64,000 nucleotides of DNA from JACVRW01 sp034664125 (lineage in GTDB: Bacteria > Actinomycetota > Thermoleophilia > Solirubrobacterales > Thermoleophilaceae). Of the stretch, positions 50,331-59,785 are shown one piece after another. How positions within the stretch are numbered: the first letter of the stretch is position 1; every line of letters starts with the position of its first letter. The notes below the pieces were generated by a model, which was not told the DNA's origin, ran no database searches, and saw nothing but the letters and a program-made list of their open reading frames with translations. Location: assembly GCA_034664125.1 (NCBI GenBank), contig JAXDIG010000033.1:4324-68323 (forward strand), written 5' to 3'. The position numbers were made by a program, and so were the translations under genes.

Positions 50331-51656
50331 GTGCGTCCCGTTATCGCCCTACTCGGTCTGCTCGCGATCCTCGCGCTTGGGGCCTGCCGACAGCTGCCGG
50401 GCGTGCCCGGCCCCGACCCCACGGCGCCACGGCCGGTGACCGGCGCGCCCTACCCGCCCCTGCCTGTCATGGGGGCGCGGTCGGCGCGGGCTTTCGGAGA
50501 TTCGGTCGGCGTGAATACGCATATCGGCTGGTCTGACACCCCTGCCTACGCCAATTTCGATCCCGTGCGTGCGCGGCTGCGCGAGCTGGGTGTGCGCTAC
50601 GTGCGCGATGGGCTCTGCGCCACCTGCGTCGAGTGGGTGTCGCGGTTGCAGCGCCTCGCGGCGTCGGGCATCCGGTCCAACATCATCGCCACGGACCTGC
50701 GCGGTGGCTCGCTCCGCCTCGCAGAGAACCTCCAGGCGATCCGGACCAAGCTGAGCGGCGCGGTCGTGTCGGTCGAGGCGCCCAACGAACCGGACCAGCA
50801 GGGCGACTCGCAATGGATCGCCAAGACCCGCACGCTGCAACAGCAGCTCTGGATGGGCGTCAAGGGCAACGCCGCGCTGGCGCACCTCACCGTCGTCGGC
50901 CCCGCGCTGGTCCATGCCACGTCGTGGGCTCAGCTGGGGAACCTGAGCCCGTACCTCGACCGCGGCAACATGCACCCCTACCCGGGCGGCGGCACTCCGC
51001 TGCACAACCTCACCGACCTGATCCCGCTGTCGGCGATGACCTCGGGGAGCAAGCCGATCGTCGCGACCGAGGCGGGCTACCACTCCGACCTGACCACCAC
51101 CAGCGGCCACTACGGCACGTCTGAGCGCGCGATCGGCATCTACACGCCTCGGCTCGCGCTGGAGGGCTTCAGGCGCGGCATCGACCGCACCTACATCTAC
51201 CAACTCGCCGACCCCTGGTCGAGCGGCTCCGGATTCGAGAACCGCTTCGGGCTGCTGCGCTCCGACCTCTCCCCGAAGCCGGCCTTCCTCGCGCTGCGCA
51301 ACCTGCTGCGCGCGGTCGACGCCGACTCGGCGCCGGTCGCCACACCGGGCGGCCTGCGGCTCGCCGTCTCGGGAGCGCCGGCCGACCTGCGCCAGCTGCT
51401 GCTGCGCTCCGCCGACGGCACCTACTCGCTCGTGCTCTGGCGCGAGGTCAGCGTGTGGGACCGCGTCGCGCGCCTCGACCTGCTGCCCACTCCGGCCGGG
51501 GTGGAAGTCGTCTTCGGACAGCCGGTCACACTCGCCCAGCGCTTCGACCCTGTCGAGTCCGACGGCGAACGCCAACGCTGGGCCGACCCGAGAAGGATCG
51601 CGCTGATCCTGGGGGGTGCCCCGGTGGTCCTCAGGCTCACCCCCGCCGCGCGCTAG
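50331..51656 (+). CDS. Secreted lipoprotein, clan GH-A glycosidase-like
   Basis: 441 aa from GTG 50331, which follows an AGAAGG ribosome site. VRPVIALLGLLAILALGAC is a lipoprotein signal. The TIM-barrel body has GVNTHIGWSDTPAYANFDP near the start, the acid/base motif SVEAPNEPDQQGD (Asn-Glu-Pro), and the nucleophile strand PIVATEAGYHSD. The layout resembles GH5/GH39/GH79-like enzymes; specificity is unknown. The C-terminal 130 residues form a beta-sandwich (YSLVLWREVSVWDRVARLDL). It is divergent from the phosphoesterase across about 197 bp that should hold both promoters, and convergent with the HNH gene. Confidence 0.82.
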   Translation: MRPVIALLGLLAILALGACRQLPGVPGPDPTAPRPVTGAPYPPLPVMGARSARAFGDSVGVNTHIGWSDTPAYANFDPVRARLRELGVRYVRDGLCATCVEWVSRLQRLAASGIRSNIIATDLRGGSLRLAENLQAIRTKLSGAVVSVEAPNEPDQQGDSQWIAKTRTLQQQLWMGVKGNAALAHLTVVGPALVHATSWAQLGNLSPYLDRGNMHPYPGGGTPLHNLTDLIPLSAMTSGSKPIVATEAGYHSDLTTTSGHYGTSERAIGIYTPRLALEGFRRGIDRTYIYQLADPWSSGSGFENRFGLLRSDLSPKPAFLALRNLLRAVDADSAPVATPGGLRLAVSGAPADLRQLLLRSADGTYSLVLWREVSVWDRVARLDLLPTPAGVEVVFGQPVTLAQRFDPVESDGERQRWADPRRIALILGGAPVVLRLTPAAR

Positions 51657-51663
51657 CGCGCTC

Positions 51664-52188
51664 TCACAGCGAGGCGCCCTTGTCGCGGTTGCAGCCGGCG
51701 CACAGCAGCTGCAGGTTCTCCACCGTCGTCGCGCCGCCCATCGAGAACGGGATGACGTGGTCGTACTGGAGCTCGAAGTCGCTGCCGCACTCGATGCAGC
51801 GCCCGCCGTCGCGCTGCCACACGGCGAGGCGGACCTCGCGCGGGATCGGCTCACGCCGCGGCGGCCCGCTCAGCTCCTGGCGCAGGGCGGCGTGCGCACG
51901 CTCGAGCTTGCGCTGCCGGCGCCGCTGGCGCTCGACGACGAGCGCCATCACGTCGTGCGGGGTCAGCCCCTCGTCCTCCCAGTAGAAGCAGTCGCGAAAC
52001 CACCACCACTGGCGGCCATCGGCCTGGATCAGCGGGACCGGGCGCCGGCGCTGCAGGACCTCCTGGTCGGCGAGCTCCCGCGGCCGGAGCGGCTGCAAGG
52101 CCGCGACCCCACTCGCTCTGAAGCGGTGGCGCTTCCAGATCCAGGCGCCCTCTGCGGAGAACGCGGCTCGCCTGTCGACGCGCAGCAT
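51664..52188 (-). CDS. HNH endonuclease domain protein
   Basis: 174-aa protein whose C-terminal 50 residues are an HNH nuclease: VWQRDGGRCIECGSDFELQY, then DHVIPFSMGGATTVENLQLL and CAGCNRDKG. Both CxxC pairs and the DH/N/H residues are intact. The N-terminal part (WKRHRFRASGVAALQ) and a charged middle helix are of unknown role. Such stand-alone HNH genes are common in actinobacteria and may cut DNA as defence or housekeeping nucleases. It is not near any mobile element here. Confidence 0.85.
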   Translation of the reverse strand: MLRVDRRAAFSAEGAWIWKRHRFRASGVAALQPLRPRELADQEVLQRRRPVPLIQADGRQWWWFRDCFYWEDEGLTPHDVMALVVERQRRRQRKLERAHAALRQELSGPPRREPIPREVRLAVWQRDGGRCIECGSDFELQYDHVIPFSMGGATTVENLQLLCAGCNRDKGASL

Positions 52189-52245
52189 CGCCGGAACCTA
52201 GGAGTTGCGGAGGACCGCACGCAGGCGGCCTTGCAGGCACGGTGC

Positions 52246-54303
52246 CTACGGACGCTCGTAGACGACCACGGACCCCCCGCACGAGGGTTCGCGGGGCCCC
52301 GAGCAAGGCCCCCGCGGTCGCTGAAAGCGCGCGATCCGCGTGAAGTGCAGACGGGCCAGCTGCCGGTCGAACCCTGTCGGATCGACGGGGAACTTGGCCG
52401 TGTCGAAGAGGCCGAACCGCGCTCTTGCGGCGAGCGGCGAGCGTGAGTCCGTGAGGACATACCGGCCATCGTCCCCGAGGCTCTGACGCAGGACGTTGTA
52501 CGCGCCAGGGACGAGGATCACCACCTGCTGGCCCGTTGCCCGGCGCCGGATCAGGTCCGTCGCGCCGCGCCATGGGCCGCCGGCGGGCCATCCGGCCACG
52601 TACTGCCAGTAGTCGAGGCCGGGATATCGAGCGGTAGCCGGGTGGGCAAGGACGCGCGCATCGAGGATCAGCGCGGGCGCGAGCAGGAGCGCCGCCCCTA
52701 CCGAGCAGGCGATCGCGGCGGCCCGTCGGGGCAGCTTCCGACGTGCGAAGCGGGCAGCCTCAACGGCCGCGTACGCGGACAGCACGATGGCCGCCGGCAC
52801 GAGGAACATGACATGACGCGGGAAAGGCCGCAGCTGGAACATCATCCCGATGGCGAACGGAACGACGATCCAGGCAACCAGCACGGCGGTCAACCCCGGT
52901 CGCGTGCGCCAGCTCAGCACCGCTCCGGCGACGGTGGTCAGGATCAGCGGCACGGTCAGGTAGCCGATCAGGGCCGGCCGGTAGGTGGCCCAGTTCTGCC
53001 CGAACACGCCGAACGGATCGTCGAGTACGTCGGTGACCGACCGAGCCGGCCACAGCAGGATGTTCTTCGTGGCCGCTACGCGATCCGGGTAGTAGCTCGA
53101 GGAGCGCTGCAGCAAGTACGCCGCGACGACGATCCCGGCGACGATGGCGACCCCCGAGATCCACGCGATCACGCGACGGCGACGCCCGGGATCCGACCAG
53201 TCGAAGCACAGCAGGCTGACCGGCAGCAGCGCGAGCGCCGGGGCGGTGTTCTGCTTCGTGAGCACGCCGGCGGCCAACACGACGCCGAGCAGGGCGGCGA
53301 CCCTTGGATCCGGCCGGCGTGCCAGCGCGATCTGGAGGAACAGGGCGCTGGCCATGATGAGGGTGACGAGCGGCTCGTAGATGCCGATCCCGTCGTTGAC
53401 GACGAAGAACGGGAGCGCCACGCACAGCCCCGCGGCCACCCAGCCGGCGGCCGCTCCCCAGAGCGAGCGGGCGAGCAGCCCGATGACTCCGATCGTCAGC
53501 AGGCCCGCCGTCACCGAGACGAGCCGGATCGCCGTCAAGGGGGCGAAGCCGAGCTTGACCCACACGGCACCCAGCCACATGAGGAGCGGGCCCTGCCCGA
53601 TCTCCAGGGCCGCGAACAGCTTGTCCTGCGACCGTGCGGCCTGATTCGCGAAGTCCGCGTAGAGGCCCTCGTCGAGGAAGTACGGGAAGCGACTCACGAA
53701 CGACAGGTGCGTAGCCAGATAGGTCGTCACGATTGCCGCGGCGCCCGCGACCGCCCAGATCCACGAACGAGCACCGAGCTCGCGGGGACCACGATCGCGA
53801 GGCTGGGCGTCGACGCGGGCGGCGGCGGGTCGTGCCGATCGCGGTGCAGACGAACCCGCGCGGGCCTCGCGAATGACCACCAACGCCGCGACCACGATCG
53901 TCGCGACCGCCAGCAGGCCGAGGTAGCCGCCCGCGCCGACCGCGGTGTACTCGCCCGACACCCGCTGAGCGAAGAGCTTGTCGATGAGGGCCACGAAGAC
54001 GAGCAGCCCGCAGCCGGCGGTGAGGGCGGCGACCAGTACGTGGAGCCGGTGCCGGGCGGCGGTCAGGAATGCCAGCAGCGCCGCCATCGGTACGAGCAGC
54101 GCAATGAAGACGGACAAGAGCGGGAGCGACCGCCACGCGACACCGGTCGCTGGGATCGGCTCGCCGCGGCCGATCATGACCGCGCGTGCGAGGGCGCCAC
54201 CCGGGATGCTGATCCACGGCAGGACCATGGCGAGGACCAGCACAGCGGCACCCACCCCGGCAGCGATAGCCCCACGTGTGGGTCGACGGAGGGCGGACCT
54301 CAC
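52246..54303 (-). CDS. GT39/ArnT-like membrane glycosyltransferase
   Basis: 685-aa integral membrane protein. After three N-terminal helices and a Pro/Arg-rich cytoplasmic stretch (about 145-180), a second membrane bundle begins at IWAVAGAAAIVTTYLATHLS. It is followed by the acidic loop FPYFLDEGLYADFANQAA, the position of the catalytic Asp/Glu in GT-C enzymes. WVAAGLCVALPFFVVNDGIG and GVLTKQNTAPALALLP are typical of the GT39/PMT group. A periplasmic domain of about 140 residues closes the protein (YPGLDYWQYVAGWPAGGPW). It probably moves a sugar from a lipid carrier to a wall or lipid acceptor. The additional N-terminal 4-helix block is unusual for the family. Confidence 0.75.
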   Translation of the reverse strand: MRSALRRPTRGAIAAGVGAAVLVLAMVLPWISIPGGALARAVMIGRGEPIPATGVAWRSLPLLSVFIALLVPMAALLAFLTAARHRLHVLVAALTAGCGLLVFVALIDKLFAQRVSGEYTAVGAGGYLGLLAVATIVVAALVVIREARAGSSAPRSARPAAARVDAQPRDRGPRELGARSWIWAVAGAAAIVTTYLATHLSFVSRFPYFLDEGLYADFANQAARSQDKLFAALEIGQGPLLMWLGAVWVKLGFAPLTAIRLVSVTAGLLTIGVIGLLARSLWGAAAGWVAAGLCVALPFFVVNDGIGIYEPLVTLIMASALFLQIALARRPDPRVAALLGVVLAAGVLTKQNTAPALALLPVSLLCFDWSDPGRRRRVIAWISGVAIVAGIVVAAYLLQRSSSYYPDRVAATKNILLWPARSVTDVLDDPFGVFGQNWATYRPALIGYLTVPLILTTVAGAVLSWRTRPGLTAVLVAWIVVPFAIGMMFQLRPFPRHVMFLVPAAIVLSAYAAVEAARFARRKLPRRAAAIACSVGAALLLAPALILDARVLAHPATARYPGLDYWQYVAGWPAGGPWRGATDLIRRRATGQQVVILVPGAYNVLRQSLGDDGRYVLTDSRSPLAARARFGLFDTAKFPVDPTGFDRQLARLHFTRIARFQRPRGPCSGPREPSCGGSVVVYERP

Positions 54304-54363
54304 GGGCAGGGCATCCTAAGGCCTCAGGGGTGCGCAGGTACCCGGTCGGAACCTCCCCGGGCA

Positions 54364-54436
54364 TGGGCCGTACTGGGCTCGAACCAGTGACCTCCGGCTT
54401 GTCGAGCCGGCGCTCTCCCAGCTGAGCTAACGGCCC
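54364..54436 (-). tRNA. tRNA-Val (anticodon GAC)
   Basis: A full cloverleaf is visible: acceptor GGGCCGT/ACGGCCC, D-arm GCTC...GAGC, anticodon stem CCGGC/GCCGG, and T-arm ACTGG-TTCGAGC-CCAGT, with discriminator A. The anticodon loop is TCGACAA, giving anticodon GAC (54401-54403 on the plus strand) for valine. Position 33 is C instead of the near-universal T. CCA is not encoded. It lies 10 bp downstream of the SDR gene on the same strand. Confidence 0.9.
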
Positions 54437-54446
54437 GGGGAGCTGA

Positions 54447-55442
54447 TCAGGCGGCTAGCGTAGCAGCGGGAAATTCGGGCTTGCCGACCGGTGCCGACGG
54501 CATCTTCTCGTGCGCTCGCATCGTGATCTCGAACGTCTCGCGGCTGCTGTACCTGGGCGCCCAGCCGGTCGTCAGCTTCAGCTTCTCGTTCGAGAGCAGC
54601 CACGAGTGCAGCGCGAACTCGATCCCGCCCGGCGGCACCTCGGACTGGCGCAGCTTCCACATCACGCGCGCGAGGCCGCGGTACACGCGCAGCGGCATCC
54701 TCCTGATCGGGGTGCCGATCAGCTCGGCGCACTCGCGGTTGGTCATCAGGCCGTCGCCCGCCACGTTGTAGGCGCCGCCGTGACGGCCCAGCAGCAGGCC
54801 GGTGATCCCCTCGACCACGTCGTCCTCGTGCACGAACTGGATCTGGCTGTCGATCGTGCCCACGTCCACCGCGAACGGCTGCTTGGTCCACAGCCGCACC
54901 AGGTAGTTGTCCACGTTCGGGCCGAACACGATGCACGGCCGCACGATCGTCATCACGCGATCGGGGTGCTTGGCCGCCCAGAGCTGGCAGAGGCGGTCCG
55001 ACTCGGTCTTGTCGCGCGCGTAGGTGAAGCTCGCCACGCCGCGCACCGGGTCGTCCTCGGTGAGGGGCACCGGGTTGTCGGGGAACGCGCCGTAGGCCAC
55101 CCCCGATGTGGTCACCAGCACCTGCTGAGTACCGACCTTGTCGGCCGCCTCGAGCACGTTGTGCGTGCCGTTCACGTCCACGTCGTAGGCGAACTGCTCG
55201 TCGTGCGACGGGTTCAGGATGAAGGCCAGGTGCACGAGCACGTCGGGGCGCACGCGTTCGAGCACCGAACGGACCGCCTCGCGATCGCGCACGTCCATGC
55301 GCTCGTATTCGGTGTGCGGCCGGTAGCCCTTGGGAGGGGCGACGTCGCAGATCACGATCTTCTCGGTGTCGTCGCGGCGCTCGAGCAGGTCGACCAGCCG
55401 CGATCCGATGTACCCCGAGCCTCCGGTGATGACGTAGCGCAT
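54447..55442 (-). CDS. NAD-dependent epimerase/dehydratase (extended SDR)
   Basis: 331-aa protein with the Rossmann start MRYVITGGSGYIGSRLVDLL, the acidic residue in VICDVAPPKG, and catalytic YxxxK in ASFTYARDKTESD preceded by VTTSGVAYG. The C-terminal substrate domain (GRHGGAYNVAGDGLMTNREC) resembles nucleotide-sugar epimerase/dehydratase enzymes. Substrate unknown. It is 50 bp downstream of the acs start side region boundary, separated from the acs stop by a hairpin, and immediately upstream of the tRNA. Confidence 0.85.
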   Translation of the reverse strand: MRYVITGGSGYIGSRLVDLLERRDDTEKIVICDVAPPKGYRPHTEYERMDVRDREAVRSVLERVRPDVLVHLAFILNPSHDEQFAYDVDVNGTHNVLEAADKVGTQQVLVTTSGVAYGAFPDNPVPLTEDDPVRGVASFTYARDKTESDRLCQLWAAKHPDRVMTIVRPCIVFGPNVDNYLVRLWTKQPFAVDVGTIDSQIQFVHEDDVVEGITGLLLGRHGGAYNVAGDGLMTNRECAELIGTPIRRMPLRVYRGLARVMWKLRQSEVPPGGIEFALHSWLLSNEKLKLTTGWAPRYSSRETFEITMRAHEKMPSAPVGKPEFPAATLAA

Positions 55443-55463
55443 GGAGGGATCCTAAGACTCGAC

Positions 55464-55485
55464 GGGCCCCGCCGGAGCGGGACCC
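55464..55485 (-). terminator. Hairpin after acs
   Basis: On the minus strand GGGTCCCGC pairs with GCGGGGCCC around a TCCG loop (nine pairs, one of them G-T), 7 bp after the acs stop codon. There is no long T-tract, so it may be a weak intrinsic terminator or a 3'-end stabiliser between acs and the SDR gene. Confidence 0.55.
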
Positions 55486-55492
55486 GCCAGCA

Positions 55493-57478
55493 TCACTCCT
55501 CCTCGCCGGCGAACTTACCCTCGAGGTCCTTCATCACGCCCGGTTCTCGCAGCGTGCTCACGTCGCCCAGCTCGCGTCCCTCAGCTATGTCGCGCAGCAG
55601 GCGGCGCATGATCTTGCCAGAGCGCGTCTTCGGCACGTCGGCCGTCCAGATGATCCGCTTCGGGCGGGCCAGCTTCCCGATCCGCTGCGCCACGTGCTCG
55701 CGGAGCTCCTTCTCGAGCGCCTCCCCGCCCTCGCTCTCCTCACCCTCGAGGATCACGAAGGCGGCGATCGACTGGCCCGTGTCCTCGTCCTGCTGGCCGA
55801 TCACCGCCGCCTCGGCAACGCGCGGGTGCGACACGATCGCGGACTCCACCTCGGCCGTCGACAGCCGGTGCCCCGAGACGTTCACCACGTCGTCCACGCG
55901 GCCGACGATCCAGAAGTAGCCGTCCTCGTCCTTGCGCGCGGCGTCGCCGACGAAGTAGGTCGTCTCGTCCCACTTCGAGAAGTACGTCTCCTTGAAGCGC
56001 TCGTCGTCCCTGAACAGGGTGCGCAGCATCCCCGGCCAAGGGCGGCGCAGCGCGAGCAGCCCCTGCTCGCCGGCGGGCACCTCGTTGCCCTCCTCGTCGA
56101 GCACCGCGGCGTCGATCCCCGGCAGCGGCATGCCGGCGGACCCCGGCTTGCTGTGCTGCGCGCCCGGGAGCGTCGTGATCATGATGTGGCCGGTTTCGGT
56201 CTGCCACCAGGTGTCCACGACCGGGCAGTGCTCGCCGCCGATCAGCTTCCAGTACCAGAGCCACGCCTTCGGGTTGATCGGCTCGCCGACGGTGCCCAGC
56301 AGGCGCAGCTTCGAGAGGTCGTGCTTCTGCGGATGCGTGATGCCCCACTTCATGCACGCGCGGATCGCCGTCGGCGCCGTGTAGAAGACGGTCACGCCGT
56401 AGCGCTCGCAGAGCTCCCACCAGATGCCCTTGTGCGGATAGTCGGGCGCGCCCTCGTACATCACGGACGTCATCCCGTTGATCAGCGGGCCGTAGACGAT
56501 GTAGGAGTGGCCGGTGACCCAGCCGACGTCGGCGGAGCACCAGAACACGTCCTCGTCGGGCTTCAGGTCGAACACGTGCTTGGTCGTCCAGGCCACGCCG
56601 GTCAGGTAGCCGCCGGTGGTGTGCAGGATCCCCTTGGGCTTGGCGGTCGAGCCCGAGGTGTAGAGCACGTACAGCGGGTGCTCCGCGTCCAGCGGCTCGG
56701 CAGGGCAGTCCTCGTCGGCGGCCTCGATCGCCTCGTCGTAGAAGACGTCGCGGCCGTCGGTCATCGGCACGTCGGCGCCGGTGTTGCGCACCACCACGAC
56801 CGTCTCGATCGAGGGCACGTCGTCGAGGAAGGCGTCGACGGCCGGCTTGATGTCGGCCGCCTTGCCCTTGCGCCGGGCCTGGTCGACGGTGATCAGCGCC
56901 TTGGCATCGGAGAACTCCATGCGCTCCTTGACCGCGTCCGGCGAGAAGCCGCCGAAGACGACGTTGTGGGGCGCCCCGATGCGCGCGCACGCCAGCATCG
57001 CCACGGCCACCTCGGGGATCATCGGCAGGAAGATGCCGACCACGTCGCCGGGCTCGACGCCGCGCTCCTTGAGCACGTTCGCCAGGCGCTTCACGTCGCG
57101 CAGGAGGTCGGCGTAGGTGATGTCGCGCTCCTCGCCCTCCTCGCCGCGCCAGTGGAAGGCGACCTTGTCGCCGCGGCCCGCCTCGACGTGGCGGTCGAGC
57201 GCGTTGTACGAGGCGTTCAGCTTGCCGCCGGTGAACCACTTGTAGAAAGGCGCCTCGGAGTCGTCGAGCACCCCATCCCACTGCTCGAACCAGTCGAGCG
57301 CCTCGGCCTGCTTCGCCCACCACGCCTGCGGGTCGTTCGCGGCGGCCTCGTGCTGGGACTCGTCGCCTATCAGCGCCTTGTCGCGAAAGCCGGACGGCGG
57401 GTCGAACGTCTCCTGGTCGAGCAGCTCGCCGATCTCGCGCTCGACCTGCTCGGCGGACGGCTTCGCGGTTGCTTCCAT
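55493..57478 (-). CDS. acs: Acetyl-CoA synthetase
   Basis: AMP-forming synthetase turning acetate, ATP and CoA into acetyl-CoA (661 aa). The adenylation core is LYVLYTSGSTAKPKGILHTT, with VDTWWQTETGHIMI and GDAARKDEDGYFWIVGRVDD. The catalytic/regulatory lysine is in KTRSGKIMRRLLRDIAEG near the C-terminus, a site reversibly acetylated in other bacteria. The ATG 57478 has a GAGG about 13 nt upstream. It lies downstream of actP and the DUF485 gene across a hairpin-containing 182-bp gap, on the same strand, forming the classic acetate-use set. Confidence 0.96.
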   Translation of the reverse strand: MEATAKPSAEQVEREIGELLDQETFDPPSGFRDKALIGDESQHEAAANDPQAWWAKQAEALDWFEQWDGVLDDSEAPFYKWFTGGKLNASYNALDRHVEAGRGDKVAFHWRGEEGEERDITYADLLRDVKRLANVLKERGVEPGDVVGIFLPMIPEVAVAMLACARIGAPHNVVFGGFSPDAVKERMEFSDAKALITVDQARRKGKAADIKPAVDAFLDDVPSIETVVVVRNTGADVPMTDGRDVFYDEAIEAADEDCPAEPLDAEHPLYVLYTSGSTAKPKGILHTTGGYLTGVAWTTKHVFDLKPDEDVFWCSADVGWVTGHSYIVYGPLINGMTSVMYEGAPDYPHKGIWWELCERYGVTVFYTAPTAIRACMKWGITHPQKHDLSKLRLLGTVGEPINPKAWLWYWKLIGGEHCPVVDTWWQTETGHIMITTLPGAQHSKPGSAGMPLPGIDAAVLDEEGNEVPAGEQGLLALRRPWPGMLRTLFRDDERFKETYFSKWDETTYFVGDAARKDEDGYFWIVGRVDDVVNVSGHRLSTAEVESAIVSHPRVAEAAVIGQQDEDTGQSIAAFVILEGEESEGGEALEKELREHVAQRIGKLARPKRIIWTADVPKTRSGKIMRRLLRDIAEGRELGDVSTLREPGVMKDLEGKFAGEEE

Positions 57479-57610
57479 AGCTCGCTTTCTACCTCATGGT
57501 CCTCTCGGGGCTCCGAAGCGTGTCTGGCGTCGAGAAAACCGTACCTGTCCGACGGTCCGCGGGGGTGCGGGGGCCCGAGGCCCCCCGATGGCATCCCCCG
57601 GCTGCTGTCA

Positions 57611-57641
57611 GGAGGGGCGCACCGTCTCAGCGCGCCCCTCC
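57611..57641 (-). terminator. 10-bp perfect hairpin between actP and acs
   Basis: GGAGGGGCGC pairs exactly with GCGCCCCTCC around an 11-base loop, 20 bp beyond the actP stop. A second hairpin (GGGGGCC-CGA-GGCCCCC, 57569-57585) lies closer to acs. Neither has a T-tract. They may end the DUF485-actP transcript or set a step-down before acs, whose own promoter probably lies in 57480-57560. Confidence 0.6.
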
Positions 57642-57660
57642 ATTCCCCTACCGCTCGCAG

Positions 57661-59295
57661 CTAACGGCCGGATCCGACCAGATCCCCCGCCTCGTCGGCC
57701 GTGCCGCCGCCGTTGACCCGGCCGGTCAGCGTCAGGCCGGTGCCGGCTTCGGCGCCGAGGCCTGTTTCCGATCGCACGTACAGCTCGTCGAAGGTGCGCT
57801 CCTCGACCTGCTCCTTGGACAGCATCGTGCCGAGCCAGCACCCGATGAAGCCGAGCGGGATGCTGATGATCCCCGGGTTGGCGAGGTCGTACCACGAGAA
57901 CAGGCCGCCCTCGGAGTTCGGCCCCGGCCACACCGTCGGGCTGATGATCACGAGCGCCACCGAGCTGACCACGCCGAACAGCACGCCGGTGACCGCGCCG
58001 GTCGTGTTGAAGCGGCGCCAGGTGAGCGCCAGCAGCAGCGCCGGGAAGTTGGCGCTTGCCGCCACAGCGAAGGCGAGCCCGACCATGAAGGACACGTTCA
58101 GGTCCTCGCCGCCGAGGATCGCGATCACGATCGCGACCGCGCCGATCGCGACCGCCGACAGCTTGGCGACCCAGACCTCCTCCTTCTCGGAGTCGCGGCC
58201 GTGCCGGACGATGTTCGACCAGATGTCGTGCGCGACGGCCCCGGATGCCGAGATCACCAGCCCGGCCACCACCGCCAGGATCGTCGCGAAGGCGACGCCG
58301 GCGACGATCGCGAGGAACAGTTCGCCGCCCAGCTCGTCCGCCAGCAGCGGCAGCGCGAAGTTGCCGGTGGCCCCGGCCGCCTCCTCGCCGCCCTGGCCCA
58401 GGATCGCGCGCGCCCCGAAGCCGAGTGCCGTGGTCATGACGTAGAAGGCGCCGATCAGCACCATCGCCCACATCACCGACGACCTGGCCGCCTTCGCGTC
58501 CGGCACGGTGAAGAAGCGCATCAGGATGTGCGGCAGCCCCGCCGTGCCGAGCACGAGGCCAAGTCCGAGCGAAACCGTGTCGAGCGGCGACGAGAGGAAC
58601 AGGCCCGGCTTCAGGTACGCCTCACCGTCGGCGGACTCCGCCCGAGCGTCCCGGAACAGGTCGAGCGGGTTGCCGCCGATCTTGACCAGCACCCAGACCG
58701 TCATCACCAGCGCGGCGGTCATCAGCAGGCCGGCCTTGATGATCTGCACCCAGCTCGTGGCCAGCATGCCGCCGAGGATGATGTAGGTGACCATGAAGGT
58801 CCCCGTGAGGATCACCGCCAGCGAGAAGTTAATGTCCACGAGGCCCTCGATCAGCACTCCGGCGCCGACCATCTGGGCGATCAGGTAGAACGCGACGACG
58901 GTCAGCGTCCCGAGCGCGGCGGCCGCTCGGGCCGGTTGGCGCTTGAGCCGGAAGGCCAGCACGTCGGCGATCGTGTACTTGCCCGAGTTGCGCATCCGCT
59001 CTGCGAGCAGGAAGAGCACCGTCAGGAAGGCGACGAGGAAGCCGACGGAGTACAGGAAGCCGTCGAAGCCGAACAGGTAGATCAGCCCGGCGATGCCCAA
59101 GAACGACGCCGCCGACATGTAGTCGCCGGCAATGGCGAACCCGTTCTGCGGGCCGGTCAGGCCGCGTCCCGCGGCCCAGAAGTCGGTCGCGTTGTGGACC
59201 CGCTTGGAGGCGTAGTAGCTGATCAGCAGGGTGACCCCCACAACCACCGCGAAGACCACCAGGGCTGTCTCGTTGACTGCCGCGATCGGGGTCAT
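57661..59295 (-). CDS. actP: Cation:acetate symporter (sodium:solute symporter family)
   Basis: 544-aa SSS transporter with about 13 helices. It has the ActP-typical opening ISYYASKRVHNATDFWAAGR, GDYMSAASFLGIAGLIYLFG, LGTAGLPHILMRFFTVPDAK, and GVISASGAVAHDIWSNI-like sodium-site helix (here VISASGAVAHDIW). The C-terminal tail is Gly-rich and charged. It imports acetate and similar short acids for acs. The start ATG 59295 overlaps the DUF485 gene stop. Confidence 0.93.
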   Translation of the reverse strand: MTPIAAVNETALVVFAVVVGVTLLISYYASKRVHNATDFWAAGRGLTGPQNGFAIAGDYMSAASFLGIAGLIYLFGFDGFLYSVGFLVAFLTVLFLLAERMRNSGKYTIADVLAFRLKRQPARAAAALGTLTVVAFYLIAQMVGAGVLIEGLVDINFSLAVILTGTFMVTYIILGGMLATSWVQIIKAGLLMTAALVMTVWVLVKIGGNPLDLFRDARAESADGEAYLKPGLFLSSPLDTVSLGLGLVLGTAGLPHILMRFFTVPDAKAARSSVMWAMVLIGAFYVMTTALGFGARAILGQGGEEAAGATGNFALPLLADELGGELFLAIVAGVAFATILAVVAGLVISASGAVAHDIWSNIVRHGRDSEKEEVWVAKLSAVAIGAVAIVIAILGGEDLNVSFMVGLAFAVAASANFPALLLALTWRRFNTTGAVTGVLFGVVSSVALVIISPTVWPGPNSEGGLFSWYDLANPGIISIPLGFIGCWLGTMLSKEQVEERTFDELYVRSETGLGAEAGTGLTLTGRVNGGGTADEAGDLVGSGR

Positions 59296-59669
59296 GGCAG
59301 CCTCCTCTCCTCAGTACGCGCACGCAGCGCCACCTGGGCGGCGCGCTCGGCGAGCGGGTCGAACTCACGGTCGGCCTTGCGGACGTACCAGGCGCCGAGC
59401 ACCCAGGTCATCACGAATTGGGAGAGGGCGAGCACGTAGCCCACCGTCAGCCCGTCGGTCAGGAACTCCCGGCCCATGAAGTCGGGGGCGTAGCCGGCCA
59501 GGATCACGAAGCCGAAGTACCAGGCCAGGAAGAAGATCGTGGCCGGCACCACGAACGCCCTCTTCTTGCGGACGAGGTCCTGGAACTCCGGCGACCGCTC
59601 CGCGGCCACCCAGTCGATGTCGGCATGGTGATCCGAGTGTGCAGGCGGACCCGCCCCGGTCGTTGCCAT
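59292..59669 (-). CDS. DUF485 (YjcH-like) membrane protein
   Basis: 125-aa partner of acetate symporters. VAAERSPEFQDLVRKKRAFV is the DUF485 helix, followed by two membrane segments (IFFLAWYFGFVILAGYAP and GYVLALSQFVMTWVLGAWYV) and the family motif YVRKADREFDPLAE. It has a good GGGGGAG ribosome site before ATG 59669. First gene of the DUF485-actP pair, divergent from the LytS kinase gene. Confidence 0.92.
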   Translation of the reverse strand: MATTGAGPPAHSDHHADIDWVAAERSPEFQDLVRKKRAFVVPATIFFLAWYFGFVILAGYAPDFMGREFLTDGLTVGYVLALSQFVMTWVLGAWYVRKADREFDPLAERAAQVALRARTEERRLP

Positions 59670-59785
59670 CTCACTCTCCCCCTTCGTAGAAGCTCCTCCG
59701 CGCGCAGTGCCCGTACTGACGCCGGCCGAAAACGTCCGGTCCGGTCACCGGCCCCGCTCTGCGGCGGACGGTGGCTGCGGCGCGA

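Noticed and set aside
52642..54390. A 582-codon plus-strand frame opposite the GT39-like gene
   Set aside because: Composition (runs of Gly, Arg, Asp, Gln, His) matches the shadow of a membrane protein, and the minus-strand gene has clear helices and motifs.
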